A model generated the notes under the pieces. The model saw only the letters and a program-made list of their open reading frames with translations, was not told the DNA's origin and searched no databases. From the NCBI RefSeq assembly GCF_963674635.1, contig NZ_OY771475.1:1302001-1366000 (forward strand): a stretch of 64,000 nucleotides of DNA, in the 5' to 3' direction. This document shows, piece by piece, positions 8,727 to 17,630 of this stretch. Source of the DNA: Breoghania sp. Its GTDB lineage: Bacteria > Pseudomonadota > Alphaproteobacteria > Rhizobiales > Stappiaceae. Position numbers and translations under genes: made by a program. Positions within the stretch are counted from its first letter, which is position 1, and each line of letters opens with the position of its first letter.

Positions 8727-9800
8727 ATGAGCGACAAAACCCCCAAGGGCAACGGCCTGACCTATGCCGAGGCAGGTGTCGATATCGATGCCGGTAATGC
8801 GCTGGTGAAGCGGATCAAGCCGCTGGTCAAGGCGACCTCGCGCCCCGGCGCCGACAGCGATATCGGGGGCTTCGGTGGCCTGTTCGACCTGAAGGCCGCT
8901 GGCTTCAAGGATCCGGTTCTGGTCGCGGCCAATGATGGCGTGGGAACCAAGCTGAAGATCGCCATCGACACCGGCATTCACGACACCGTCGGCATCGATC
9001 TCGTGGCCATGTGCGTCAACGATCTCGTGGTGCAGGGTGCCGAGCCGCTGTTCTTCCTCGACTATTTCGCAACCGGAGCGCTGGACGTGGAAGCGGCGGC
9101 GACCGTTGTGGGCGGCATTGCGGAGGGCTGCCGGATTGCCGGCGCAGCGCTCATCGGTGGCGAAACGGCGGAAATGCCCGGCATGTATGCCGCTGGCGAC
9201 TACGATCTCGCAGGGTTTTCGGTGGGAGCGGCTGAACGCGGTTCGATCCTGCCGCGGTCCGACGTGAAGCCCGGCGACGTGGTTCTGGGGCTGGCCTCGG
9301 CTGGCGTCCATTCCAATGGCTTCTCGCTGGTACGCCGTATCGTGGAACGTTCCGGCCTTGCCTGGGACGCGCCCGCTCCCTTCGACGAGAACCAGACGCT
9401 CGGCCGCGCGTTGCTCGCGCCGACGCGGATCTACGTCAAGCCGCTGCTCGCTGCCTTGAAGGAAAGCGACGGCATCAAGGCGCTTGCCCATATCACCGGC
9501 GGTGGACTGCCCGAGAACCTTCCGCGCGTTCTGCCCGACACTTGCTGCGCGCACATCGATCTTTCCACCATCGCCCTGCCCCCGGTTTTCGGCTGGCTTG
9601 CGGAAGCTGGCGGGGTTGAGCAACCAGAGATGCTGCGCACCTTCAACTGCGGCATCGGCATGGTGGTCGTCGTCGCTGCGGAAGCGGCTGACAAGGTGAG
9701 CGAAATCCTCACTGGTCAGGGCGAGACTGTTTCGCGTCTGGGCCATATCGAGCACCGGGTCGCGGATTATGTCGTCTTCAACGGTGACCTCTCCGCATGA
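8727..9800 (+). CDS. purM: Phosphoribosylformylglycinamidine cyclo-ligase
   Basis: AIR synthetase, step 5 of de novo purine synthesis, ATP-dependent ring closure of FGAM to AIR. The 357-residue protein has the typical opening LTYAEAGVDIDAGN, the glycine-rich ATP loop SDIGGFGGLFD near residue 45, the VAANDGVGTKLKIA motif, and the ALIGGETAEMPGMY and HITGGGLPENLPR segments of the PurM fold. The start ATG has no strong ribosome binding site. It overlaps purN by 4 bp. It is transcribed divergently from the phosphatidyltransferase operon across a 248-bp spacer. Confidence 0.97.
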   Translation: MSDKTPKGNGLTYAEAGVDIDAGNALVKRIKPLVKATSRPGADSDIGGFGGLFDLKAAGFKDPVLVAANDGVGTKLKIAIDTGIHDTVGIDLVAMCVNDLVVQGAEPLFFLDYFATGALDVEAAATVVGGIAEGCRIAGAALIGGETAEMPGMYAAGDYDLAGFSVGAAERGSILPRSDVKPGDVVLGLASAGVHSNGFSLVRRIVERSGLAWDAPAPFDENQTLGRALLAPTRIYVKPLLAALKESDGIKALAHITGGGLPENLPRVLPDTCCAHIDLSTIALPPVFGWLAEAGGVEQPEMLRTFNCGIGMVVVVAAEAADKVSEILTGQGETVSRLGHIEHRVADYVVFNGDLSA

Positions 9801-10450
9801 CCGCGCGCAAGCGTATCGGCGTTCTGATTTCCGGGCGCGGCGCGAATATGGCCGCGCTCATCGAGGCTGCTGAAAACCCGGCCTATCCGGCGGAAATCGC
9901 ACTTGTTGTGTCCAACCGGCCCGAGGCGGCGGGTCTTGAACGCGCGGTCAAGTCAGGCATTACAACGGCGGTCGTCGATCACAAGCCTTTCGGACAGGAT
10001 CGGGAAGCATTCGAACGCGCCATTGACGCCGTCTTGCGCGAACACGACATCGAGCTCCTTTGCCTTGCGGGCTTCATGCGCTTGCTCACCCCCTGGCTGG
10101 TGGATACCTGGGCGGGACGGATGATCAACATCCACCCGGCCCTTTTGCCCGCCTTCAAAGGTCTCAACACCCATGCCCGGGCACTTGAGGCTGGGGTGCG
10201 CCTTCATGGCGCGACGGTTCATTACGTGACCCACGACATGGATGGCGGACCGATCATCGCACAGGCAGCCGTACCGGTTCTGACGGGCGATGATGCCGAA
10301 ACCCTGGCCAACCGCGTTCTGGATGCAGAACGTGTGCTCTATCCCCTTGCGCTGGATCTGGTTGCCTCGGGTCGGGCAAGCCTTGAAGGCGGTCGCGTCA
10401 ATATCAGCGAGACCATGGAACCGCGCGCGCCACTGATCTGGCCGATCTGA
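9797..10450 (+). CDS. purN: Phosphoribosylglycinamide formyltransferase
   Basis: GAR transformylase, step 3 of purine synthesis, using 10-formyltetrahydrofolate. The 217-residue protein has the N-terminal IGVLISGRGANM phosphate loop and the catalytic triad of the family: Asn and His in NIHPALLPAFKG, His in HGATVHYV, and Asp in DMDGGPII. The ATG sits inside the purM stop (ATGA), so the two purine enzymes are translationally coupled. It ends facing the convergent glycosyltransferase gene 23 bp away; the CGCTC/GAGCG hairpin between them is short and has no T-run. Confidence 0.97.
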   Translation: MTARKRIGVLISGRGANMAALIEAAENPAYPAEIALVVSNRPEAAGLERAVKSGITTAVVDHKPFGQDREAFERAIDAVLREHDIELLCLAGFMRLLTPWLVDTWAGRMINIHPALLPAFKGLNTHARALEAGVRLHGATVHYVTHDMDGGPIIAQAAVPVLTGDDAETLANRVLDAERVLYPLALDLVASGRASLEGGRVNISETMEPRAPLIWPI

Positions 10451-10473
10451 GCGCTCGGTCCAGAGCGGCCACC

Positions 10474-11739
10474 TCAACGCCCTGACATCACCGATTCCAG
10501 GACATCGGCAGCTCGCTCAGACCCCGCCTCCGCACGGATAAGACGCCCAAGCTCCTCCGCGCGCGCCTTCACCACGCTTGAAAGCGCAACCTCCAACCGA
10601 TCCGCCAACCGACTGGCCGTGAATTTCTTCATCGGCAGCGGCTCGCCCCCCGCCCCGGCATCGGCGACACGCCGCGCCCAGAAGGGTTGGTCACCAAAGA
10701 GCGGGCATACGACGGACGGCCTGCCCCATCGAAGCGCCTGATGTGTCGTCCCCGCCCCGCCGTGGTGCACAATGGCCGCACAGCGCGGGAAGAGCCAACC
10801 ATGCGGTGCACCGGATATGACGTGAATGTCCTCTCCGGCGTTTGGCATTTCAAGCCCGCCCCAGCCCCGCGACAGGACCCCTCGCAAGCCAGCTTGCCGC
10901 AATGCCTCGATTGCAGCTTCCGCCGTCTTTTGCGCATCGCGCGTGGGCATCGATCCGAACCCGATATAGACGGGGGGCGGACCCGACATCAGAAATCGCG
11001 CCAACGCGGCTGGCGGGGTCCAGTCGGTTTGATCGTTCTCCCGAAACCAATAGCCGGTGATCGTTTCCTCAACCGGCCAATCATCGGGACGCGGAACCAG
11101 ATGACGGCTATAGGCATGAAGGCGCGGCACGTTCCGCCCGGCCGGCGCAAACCCGCGCAATTCGTCGAAGTCGCCGAGTTCCATGCTTCCGTCATGCGCC
11201 CGCTCGAAAGCGCGAAAGTTCTTGCGGTTGAGCCGACCGGCCATTCCTGTCGCCAGACGGTGTGAAAACCGGTTCGCACACGCTCCAAGATTACCGGTGG
11301 AGACGACCATCAGCGGAAATGCTGCGGTGGGGGCCAGCACCGGCTGCAGTAATGCGGGCACTGCGACGGCGCCGATGTTGTGTGCCGCCTGTGCGGCAAA
11401 CGCCGTTTTTGGATTGTAAACAATGAGATCTGGACGAATCTTGTGGGTGAGGTTCCACTGTTCTTCCAGTTCCTGCCGGATCCGTTCGCGCGATTTTCTC
11501 AGCATGCGCAGTTTGCCGCTGAGGGTGTGCATGGCGTCCTGCACATCGGGGCGCTGCAGAAGGGTCTGATAGTTGGAAGAAAAGGAGGCCGACTTCAGGC
11601 CCGCTCCTTCGATCATCGCCTCAAAGCCCACCCCGGTGGAGACGGTCACGTCGCCACCGCGCGCACGAAGCGCGGCACCGAGGGCAACGAAGGGCTGGAC
11701 GTCGCCCCGCGTTCCGAGGCTCATGAGAAGAATATGCAA
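10474..11739 (-). CDS. GT1-like glycosyltransferase (UGT/MGT type)
   Basis: A GT-B enzyme related to sterol- and macrolide-glucosyltransferases. The N-terminus has the hallmark SLGTRGDVQPF, and the C-terminal nucleotide-sugar site is VHHGGAGTTHQALRWG followed by PLFGDQPFWARRVAD, a good match to the UDP-sugar signature of this family. The frame is open to 11778, but the family normally starts a few residues before the GTRGD motif; a TTG at 11739 lies 11 nt after GGAG and gives the N-terminus MHILLMSLGTRGD, so I use it with moderate confidence. It is cytoplasmic with no signal peptide. The acceptor is unknown: a lipid, sterol-like molecule or secondary metabolite are all possible. It sits alone between purN and a molybdopterin enzyme. 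Confidence 0.82.
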   Translation of the reverse strand: MHILLMSLGTRGDVQPFVALGAALRARGGDVTVSTGVGFEAMIEGAGLKSASFSSNYQTLLQRPDVQDAMHTLSGKLRMLRKSRERIRQELEEQWNLTHKIRPDLIVYNPKTAFAAQAAHNIGAVAVPALLQPVLAPTAAFPLMVVSTGNLGACANRFSHRLATGMAGRLNRKNFRAFERAHDGSMELGDFDELRGFAPAGRNVPRLHAYSRHLVPRPDDWPVEETITGYWFRENDQTDWTPPAALARFLMSGPPPVYIGFGSMPTRDAQKTAEAAIEALRQAGLRGVLSRGWGGLEMPNAGEDIHVISGAPHGWLFPRCAAIVHHGGAGTTHQALRWGRPSVVCPLFGDQPFWARRVADAGAGGEPLPMKKFTASRLADRLEVALSSVVKARAEELGRLIRAEAGSERAADVLESVMSGR

Positions 11740-11849
11740 AAGCCGACACTCTCCACCGCGGTTGCCCGCGATTAACAACGCCCCTCAAGCCCCCTCCAGA
11801 CAAGCACGTTCGGTGGAGCATTACCAGTATGGCGGCGCGTTGAGCGTCT

Positions 11850-13937
11850 TCAGCCTTCGCGCAGCCAGACTTTGTTGTCATGCAGCGCCGCACCGCCATA
11901 GGGCGCGACGGGATCCGCTCCGGTCAGCGTGTTGATGCCCTTGCCATCCACGAATGTCCGATTGGCCCAGACGCCTTCGGAAATCACCACCCCGCGCTGG
12001 ACACCCTCAAACACACGCAGGTGCAGGCGGACTTCGCCGCGATGATTTCCCATGGAGACGAGATCACCATCGGCAAGCCCGAGCCTTGCCGCATCTTGTG
12101 GATGCACCATCACTTCCGGGCGCCCTTCCTTCTTGCGCGAGCTAGGCGTCTCGGTGAACGAGGAATTCAGAAACGAGCGCGCCGGCGCGGTCACAAGCCG
12201 GAACGGGTGGTCCTCGTCCGCTTCTTCCAGCACGCTCCAGTGGTCCGGCAAGTCCGGCATGGTCGCGTAAGGGCCCATGCCACCGTCATTGTTGGCGGGC
12301 GTCGTCAGCCAGTCCGGCTTGAAGTGGTACTTGCCATCGGCATGGCCGAAGCCGTTGAGGAAATGCGCATCTTCAAAAGGTGGTTGAATATCGAGCCAGC
12401 GATCGCGCTCCAGCGTCTCCAGATCCCCGTAACCCGACGCCTTCAGCATCCAGTCGATATGCTCGCGCGCGGTCATCGCGTTGCCGGGATGATCGACGCC
12501 AAGACGCTTCATCAACTCGTTCAGCACAAACAGGTTCTCGCGCGCCTCTCCTGGCGCCTCCACCAGCTTTGGGCCGAGCATGATGTATTGATGACCGCCC
12601 CCCTTGTAGACGTCGTCATGCTCCAGGAATGTCGTCGCCGGGAGCACGATATCGGCCATAAGCGCCGTCTCCGTCATGAACTGCTCATGGACGCAGACAA
12701 ACAGATCCTCGCGCCCAAAGCCCGCGCGCACCTTTTCCTGATCCGGGCAGACGCTCGCCGGGTTGGTGTTCTGGATCAGCATGGCCGCGACATCCGGCCC
12801 GCCGAGAAGCGCGTCAGGCTCGCCGGTCAGAACCGCCCCGATCCGCGACTGGTCCAGACGACGGGTGGTGGGATCGAGCACATCGGTGCCTTCGATCATG
12901 GACTTGTCGAAATCGTAGATGCCGCTGTTGGAATGGAACGCGCCGCCGCCCCTGTGCCGCCATGCCCCGGTAACCGCGGGGATGGACGCGACCGCGTGCA
13001 TGGCCGTGGTGCCGTTGCGCGCACGGGTGAAACCGTAGCCGAGGCGGAAATAGGTGGCCGGGGTCTCGCCAACGAGCGTCGCGAAGGCCTCGATTTCCTC
13101 CACGCTCAACCCGGTGATGGCCGACGCCCATTCCGGCGTACGTGTCGCCAGATGCGCTTCCAGTTCTGCCGGGCAATCGGTGTATTCATCGAGATAGGCG
13201 CGGTCGGCATGACCATCGCGGAAGAGGACATGCATCACCGCGCAGGCGAGCGCGCCATCTGTTCCCGGACGCAGCACCAGCCCGATATCGGCCTGCCGGA
13301 TCGTCTCATTGCGATAGACATCGACAGCAACGATCTTGGTGCCGCGCTGCTTGCGCGCCTTGACCGCGTGGGTCATCACGTTGACCTGTGTCGCCACCGC
13401 ATTCGTGCCCCAGATCACGATGCAATCGGAAACCGCCATCTCACGCGGATCGGAACCCCGGAGCGCGCCGGTTCCCGCGATATAGCCGGTCCAGGCCGGA
13501 TTGGTGCAGATGGTGTCGAACTGGCGCGAATAGCCCTTCACGTGGCGCAGGCGGTGAATGCTGTCGCGCTGCACCTGCCCCATCGTGCCCGCATAGTGAT
13601 AGGGCCACACCGATTGTGCGCCCAGCCTCTGTTCCGCTTTCAGGAACGCTTCGGCGACTTCATCGAGCGCCGCGTTCCACGAGATCGGCTCAAACCGTCC
13701 GTCCCCCTTTGCACCGATCCGACGCATGGGCTTCAGCAGCCGGTCGGGATGGTGCACCCGCTCCGCATAGCGCGCGACTTTCGCGCAGATCACACCATCC
13801 GTGTAGGGATTGTCGGCCGCGCCACGAATACGACCGATGCGATCCGGACCGAGGACGTCAACCTCCAGCGCGCAGGTGGAGGGACAGTCATGGGGGCACA
13901 CAGAGGCGCGTGTGATCGGATCCAAAGGCTTGTTCAT
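11850..13937 (-). CDS. Molybdopterin oxidoreductase, cytoplasmic, [4Fe-4S]
   Basis: A 695-residue catalytic subunit of the DMSO reductase/formate dehydrogenase superfamily that binds a bis-pyranopterin Mo or W cofactor. Near the N-terminus it has a cysteine cluster (C14-x3-C18-x3-C22, fourth Cys in DGVICAK about 30 residues later) for a [4Fe-4S] centre, then the usual domains II-III and a C-terminal molydopterin-dinucleotide binding domain (PEVMVHPQDAARLGL, the GDLVSMGNHRGEV barrel). There is no Tat signal, so it acts in the cytoplasm. The ATG at 13937 lies 11 nt after GGAG. The substrate is not predictable, and no electron-transfer partner subunit is adjacent. Its cofactor would be supplied by MoaA, MoaC and MoeA, which are also encoded in this window. 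Confidence 0.88.
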   Translation of the reverse strand: MNKPLDPITRASVCPHDCPSTCALEVDVLGPDRIGRIRGAADNPYTDGVICAKVARYAERVHHPDRLLKPMRRIGAKGDGRFEPISWNAALDEVAEAFLKAEQRLGAQSVWPYHYAGTMGQVQRDSIHRLRHVKGYSRQFDTICTNPAWTGYIAGTGALRGSDPREMAVSDCIVIWGTNAVATQVNVMTHAVKARKQRGTKIVAVDVYRNETIRQADIGLVLRPGTDGALACAVMHVLFRDGHADRAYLDEYTDCPAELEAHLATRTPEWASAITGLSVEEIEAFATLVGETPATYFRLGYGFTRARNGTTAMHAVASIPAVTGAWRHRGGGAFHSNSGIYDFDKSMIEGTDVLDPTTRRLDQSRIGAVLTGEPDALLGGPDVAAMLIQNTNPASVCPDQEKVRAGFGREDLFVCVHEQFMTETALMADIVLPATTFLEHDDVYKGGGHQYIMLGPKLVEAPGEARENLFVLNELMKRLGVDHPGNAMTAREHIDWMLKASGYGDLETLERDRWLDIQPPFEDAHFLNGFGHADGKYHFKPDWLTTPANNDGGMGPYATMPDLPDHWSVLEEADEDHPFRLVTAPARSFLNSSFTETPSSRKKEGRPEVMVHPQDAARLGLADGDLVSMGNHRGEVRLHLRVFEGVQRGVVISEGVWANRTFVDGKGINTLTGADPVAPYGGAALHDNKVWLREG

Positions 13938-14032
13938 GGCTGGGCTTTCTCCTTGAACGCCCATGTTCGCGAGGGACCTCACCAAGTCAAGACTTGGATT
14001 TCCGCACGCCCTCCAAACCGGGCTCAGGACAC

Positions 14033-14061
14033 AAAAAAGCCGACCAAAAGGCCGGCTTTTT
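14033..14061 (-). terminator. Intrinsic terminator after ndk
   Basis: A 7-bp stem (GCCGACC at 14039-14045 with GGCCGGC at 14050-14056, one G-U pair on the minus strand) closed by a 4-nt loop. It is flanked by A6 on the left and T5 on the right, so it can work in either direction. It lies about 35 nt past the ndk stop codon. Confidence 0.85.
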
Positions 14062-14092
14062 CGTGATCTCAAGATCCGGTGAGACGTTGGCT

Positions 14093-14515
14093 TCAGCCGA
14101 CGATCTCGGTCTCGGAGAACCAGTAAGCGATCTCGCGGGCAGCGGTTTCCTGAGCGTCGGACCCGTGCACGGAGTTCTCGCCGATGGACTGCGCGAAGTC
14201 CTTGCGGATGGTGCCTTCCGCGGCATCGGCCGGGTTGGTGGCGCCCATGATCTCGCGGTTCTTGGCAACGGCGTTTTCGCCTTCCAGCACCTGAACGATG
14301 GTCGGGCCGGAGGACATGAATTCGGTCAGCTCACCAAAGAAGGGGCGTTCCTTGTGCTCGGCGTAGAAGCCTTCTGCCTCGCGCAGGGACATCCACACGC
14401 GCTTGGAAGCGACAACGCGCAGACCGGCGCTCTCAAGGCGGTCAATGATCTTGCCGGTCAGGTTGCGCTTGGTGGCGTCCGGCTTGATCATCGAAAAGGT
14501 ACGTTCGATGGCCAT
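14093..14515 (-). CDS. ndk: Nucleoside diphosphate kinase
   Basis: Transfers the gamma-phosphate from ATP to other nucleoside diphosphates through a phospho-histidine. The 140-residue protein matches the family end to end: ERTFSMIKPDATKRN at the start and the active-site histidine in NSVHGSD near residue 117, followed by the usual short C-terminus. AAGGA lies 8 nt ahead of the ATG. It is monocistronic, with an intrinsic terminator behind it and a perfect hairpin in the 161-bp spacer in front. Confidence 0.98.
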   Translation of the reverse strand: MAIERTFSMIKPDATKRNLTGKIIDRLESAGLRVVASKRVWMSLREAEGFYAEHKERPFFGELTEFMSSGPTIVQVLEGENAVAKNREIMGATNPADAAEGTIRKDFAQSIGENSVHGSDAQETAAREIAYWFSETEIVG

Positions 14516-14552
14516 GGTGTTGATCCTTTGAAACTATTCGGGATGCGAAAGC

Positions 14553-14574
14553 GGCGCCCGATTGGGGGCGCCGA
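14553..14574 (-). terminator. Hairpin between GST gene and ndk
   Basis: Perfect 8-bp arms, CGGCGCCC (14553-14560) and GGGCGCCG (14567-14574), with a 6-nt loop. On the minus strand it is followed only by CTTTC, a weak U-tract. It is either a leaky terminator of the GST gene, whose stop is 103 nt upstream, or a hairpin in the ndk leader. Confidence 0.5.
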
Positions 14575-14676
14575 AACTGTCGCGGTTCCTATACAGGTGA
14601 GCCGGATCGCCCGCAAGTGAAAGCCTTGCGACAGGAAGCGACCTTTTCGCTGAAAACCGACACGCCAGGAGGCTCG

Positions 14677-15369
14677 TCAGGCCGCCGCGATCTGATTTCG
14701 TCCGAGATGGTTGTGCAGGTCGAGACAGCGCTCGAACCACTCGCTGACCGGATCGCCTGCTTCGAGCAACTGGAAATCACTGGCGACACGCGGCCATTGC
14801 AGCGTGCCGAAGAGGATATAGTCGGCGTAAAGCGGCTCGGCTCCGCCGATATAGGGCTGGGCCAGCAGCATCTGGCGCATCGGCTGGAGCGCGATGCGGA
14901 AGGCCCCGAGACGTTCTTCCCGGCTGTCGTGAAGCTCTTCAAGCGTTTTACCGAAACGGCGTTCGCGGGTTTCACGAAAATAGGCCTGATCGGGCGGCGA
15001 CAGGATGTCGTGGATATCCTTCATGACCAGATGCGCCAAAGTGCCGTGAACGGACGTATTCACCCAGCTTTCCATAAATCTGGATAGCGCCTTTCCCGCC
15101 TCCCCGCCGAACAGGCTCCGGCGATCGGGATAGACCGCCTCAAGATAGACCGCGATTTCCCAACTGTCGGATATGGTCCGGTCATCGTCCTCGATCACCG
15201 GAACGGTCGCAGAAATGCCACCAGCGGCCTCACGCACTTTGGAAAACGGCGTCGGCCTCTCCTCCCAGCTCAGTCCCTTGTGGGCCAGCGCCATCTTGGT
15301 CCGCCAGCAATAGGGCGAGAACCGCTGGCGCTCGTCGTCGCCGCACAAATCGTAGAGAATGACCGGCAT
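14677..15369 (-). CDS. Glutathione S-transferase family protein (LigE/beta-etherase-like)
   Basis: A 230-residue GST with an N-terminal thioredoxin-like domain: YDLCGDDERQRFSPYCWRTKMALAHKG, then the cis-proline VPVIEDDD and the glutathione gamma-glutamyl site DSWEIAVYLE near residue 70. An all-helical domain follows. The long first loop with RFSPYCWR resembles beta-etherase-like GSTs of alphaproteobacteria rather than the standard beta class, but activity on aryl ethers is not implied. Cytoplasmic. It is transcribed divergently from the DinB-family gene across 80 bp. Confidence 0.85.
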   Translation of the reverse strand: MPVILYDLCGDDERQRFSPYCWRTKMALAHKGLSWEERPTPFSKVREAAGGISATVPVIEDDDRTISDSWEIAVYLEAVYPDRRSLFGGEAGKALSRFMESWVNTSVHGTLAHLVMKDIHDILSPPDQAYFRETRERRFGKTLEELHDSREERLGAFRIALQPMRQMLLAQPYIGGAEPLYADYILFGTLQWPRVASDFQLLEAGDPVSEWFERCLDLHNHLGRNQIAAA

Positions 15370-15449
15370 GACAACTCCCCCTATGTCGCGCAGGCTTGCT
15401 TCATATCCGCGTACGGATCATGTTCCGTCCTTTGGGGGAGGTTACGATC

Positions 15450-15959
15450 ATGAAGGTGCTCTTTGCAATGATGGCCGGGTACAACCAGTGGGCCAATACC
15501 CGTCTTTACGAGGCCGCGGACGCGCTTTCGCAGGATCAATACCACGAAGACCGCGGCGCATTTTTCGGCTCGCTCAGCGGCACCCTGAACCACCTGCTCG
15601 TGGCCGACCGTATCTGGATGCGGCGTCTGACCGGCTCTGGTCCGCACCCATCCGCCCTCACTGAAATCCTGCATGAAGACCTGAGGGCGCTTAAGGCAGC
15701 CCGCATTGCCGAGGATGAGCGGATCATCGCCTATGTCCGAAATCTGTCCGACGACGCGCTGTCAGGCCAGATTCGCTATCGCCGAATGACGCGTCCCGAA
15801 GAGGTCTGCCAGCCGCTCGCGCCCTTGCTGGCGCATCTCTTCAATCATCAGACCCATCACCGCGGTCAGGCGCATTGCCTGCTGACAGAGCTTGCGGGCG
15901 ATGCGCCCAGCCTCGATCTTCTGGTCTATCAGGCAGAAACGGGCATCGGCATGACCTGA
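15450..15959 (+). CDS. DinB/YfiT family putative metalloenzyme
   Basis: A 169-residue four-helix-bundle protein of the DinB superfamily (not DNA polymerase IV). Possible metal ligands are the histidine in GTLNHLLVADRIW near residue 46 and the pair in HQTHHRGQ near residue 135, the typical HxxxHRGQ signature. Members include thiol-dependent transferases such as bacillithiol or mycothiol S-transferases; in this lineage the thiol would be glutathione or none. GGGGGAGG 8 nt ahead fixes the start at the ATG at 15450, although the frame is open 54 bp further. Its stop is 4 bp from that of the convergent DUF971 gene. Confidence 0.85.
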   Translation: MKVLFAMMAGYNQWANTRLYEAADALSQDQYHEDRGAFFGSLSGTLNHLLVADRIWMRRLTGSGPHPSALTEILHEDLRALKAARIAEDERIIAYVRNLSDDALSGQIRYRRMTRPEEVCQPLAPLLAHLFNHQTHHRGQAHCLLTELAGDAPSLDLLVYQAETGIGMT

Positions 15960-15963
15960 CGCC

Positions 15964-16332
15964 TCAGCGTTCGCGCTTCAGGCCCTTGGCTTCCAGATCC
16001 GCCAGATACTCAGCCCATAGCCTCTCGTGTTCGGCCCCGAGCTTCATCAGGTAGTCCCACGAATAGATGCCGGTGTCGTGCATGTCGTCGAATACGATCT
16101 TGATGGCGTAATTGCCGATCGGTTCGATCTGCATGATGGCGACATCCCTCTTGCCGCCGACCGTCTTCTTCTGCTCCGGGGAATGGCCCTGCACCTCCGC
16201 AGATGGCGAAAGAACTCTCAGATATTCGGCGGAAAGCGCATGCGCCTCACCGCTGGTAAAGCGAACGGTGAGTGTCTTCTTGTCCTTCGACACCCGCAAT
16301 TCGCTCGGCCAGACCTTGTCATTCGCCGTCAT
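15964..16332 (-). CDS. DUF971 family protein
   Basis: A 122-residue protein consisting of one DUF971 domain, also found at the N-terminus of gamma-butyrobetaine hydroxylase. It includes VWPSELRVSKDKKTLTVRF, then YLRVLSPSAEVQGH and the conserved NYAIKIVFDDMHDTGIYSWDYL. In other bacteria DUF971 genes are linked to iron-sulfur (Mrp/ApbC) or molybdenum cofactor genes; here moaA lies divergently next to it, which fits. The start at 16332 is chosen because GGAG lies 9 nt ahead; the frame is open to 16371. Molecular function unknown. Confidence 0.85.
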   Translation of the reverse strand: MTANDKVWPSELRVSKDKKTLTVRFTSGEAHALSAEYLRVLSPSAEVQGHSPEQKKTVGGKRDVAIMQIEPIGNYAIKIVFDDMHDTGIYSWDYLMKLGAEHERLWAEYLADLEAKGLKRER

Positions 16333-16518
16333 CGCACAGATCTCCCGCTTCCTTGCGCCGGCCCCTTCCACGTTTCAGGCGGCCCGCATTTGTTATTGCG
16401 CACAAGCCCCACAAGGCAAGGGGAGAACGATGATCACTCCTGGCCTAACCTGAGATTGTAACGCATTGACCTTCGGCTCCAATCGACTACCTTTCCCCTC
16501 ACAAGGGATATCGTGCAC

Positions 16519-16536
16519 CGCCCGGTCATGCGGGCG
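16519..16536 (+). promoter_or_regulatory. Hairpin in the moaA leader
   Basis: CGCCCG (16519-16524) and CGGGCG (16531-16536) form a perfect 6-bp stem with a 6-nt loop, 62 nt ahead of the moaA start. I could not match the surrounding leader to the Moco riboswitch consensus, so this is only a candidate structure. Confidence 0.3.
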
Positions 16537-16598
16537 AGCTGGCAAGAGGGGGCCGGCGGCGCGAAGCTGAAAACAAATCCCCCCTGGGATGATGGCTT

Positions 16599-17630
16599 AT
16601 GGACGACGCGACGGCCCGCAACGAGCCCCGCCAGCCCGTGCTCACCGATCCGTTCGGCAGGGATGTGACCTATCTGCGCGTGTCGGTGACCGACCGCTGC
16701 GATTTCCGCTGTGTCTATTGCATGGCGGAAAACATGACCTTCCTGCCGAAAAAGGACGTGCTGAGCCTGGAAGAACTCGACCGGCTGTGTTCGGCCTTCA
16801 TTTCCAAGGGCGTGCGCAAGCTCCGGCTGACCGGCGGCGAGCCGCTTGTCCGCAAGAACATCATGAGCCTTTTCCGTTCGCTCTCGCGCCATATCGATGC
16901 CGGCGCGCTCGACGAGATCACCGTCACCACGAACGGGTCCCAACTCGTTCGGTTCGCCGATGAGCTTTACGATTGCGGTGTGCGGCGCATCAACGTTTCC
17001 ATCGATACGCTGGACCCGGACAAGTTCCGGCAGATCACCCGCTGGGGCGATTATGACAAGGTGATGGAAGGGCTCGACGCCGCGAAAAAGGCAGGGCTTC
17101 AGATCAAGCTCAACGCCGTTGCACTGAAGGGTGTCAACGATATCGAGATCCCGCGCATGATCGAGTGGGCCCACGCTCAGGGCCACGATCTCACGCTGAT
17201 CGAGACCATGCCGCTCGGCGATATCGAAGGGGATCGGACAGATCAATACCTGCCGTTGTCGCAAGTGCGCGCCTCCCTGATGGACCGCTATACGCTGACC
17301 GATATCCCCTACAAGACGGGCGGTCCGGCGCGCTATGTGAAGGTTGAGGAGACCGGCGGCCGTCTCGGCTTCATCACGCCGATGACCCACAACTTCTGCG
17401 AAAGCTGCAACCGTGTGCGCATCACCTGCACCGGCATGCTCTACATGTGCCTCGGGCAGGACGATAGCGCGGACCTGCGCGCAGCCCTGCGGGCATCGGA
17501 AGGCGACGAGTTGCTGCTTCAGGCCATCGACGAGGCCATCGGACGCAAGCCCAAGGGCCATGACTTCATCATCGACCGCGACCGAAAGGCCCCGGCCGTC
17601 TCCCGCCACATGAGCATGACGGGCGGTTGA
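16599..17630 (+). CDS. moaA: GTP 3',8-cyclase MoaA
   Basis: Radical SAM enzyme that begins molybdenum cofactor synthesis by converting GTP to 3',8-cyclo-GTP. 343 residues. The N-terminal SAM cluster is C34-x3-C38-x2-C41, followed by the LRLTGGEPLVRKN SAM motif near residue 70. The C-terminal substrate cluster is C-x2-C-x13-C within FCESCNRVRITC to YMC, and the protein ends with the essential double glycine (MSMTGG). Its partner moaC is 26 kb away in the trpC-moeA operon. A weak ribosome binding site precedes the ATG. Confidence 0.97.
   Translation: MDDATARNEPRQPVLTDPFGRDVTYLRVSVTDRCDFRCVYCMAENMTFLPKKDVLSLEELDRLCSAFISKGVRKLRLTGGEPLVRKNIMSLFRSLSRHIDAGALDEITVTTNGSQLVRFADELYDCGVRRINVSIDTLDPDKFRQITRWGDYDKVMEGLDAAKKAGLQIKLNAVALKGVNDIEIPRMIEWAHAQGHDLTLIETMPLGDIEGDRTDQYLPLSQVRASLMDRYTLTDIPYKTGGPARYVKVEETGGRLGFITPMTHNFCESCNRVRITCTGMLYMCLGQDDSADLRAALRASEGDELLLQAIDEAIGRKPKGHDFIIDRDRKAPAVSRHMSMTGG

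Noticed and set aside
11880..14066. 728-codon open frame antisense to the molybdopterin oxidoreductase
   Set aside because: Shadow frame with His/Arg/Gln-rich composition; the real gene is on the minus strand.
16440..16598. Moco riboswitch before moaA
   Set aside because: One 6-bp hairpin is present, but I cannot fit the multi-stem consensus or its conserved loops.
16434..17609. 391-codon minus-strand open frame covering moaA
   Set aside because: moaA has both cysteine clusters and the terminal GG on the plus strand.
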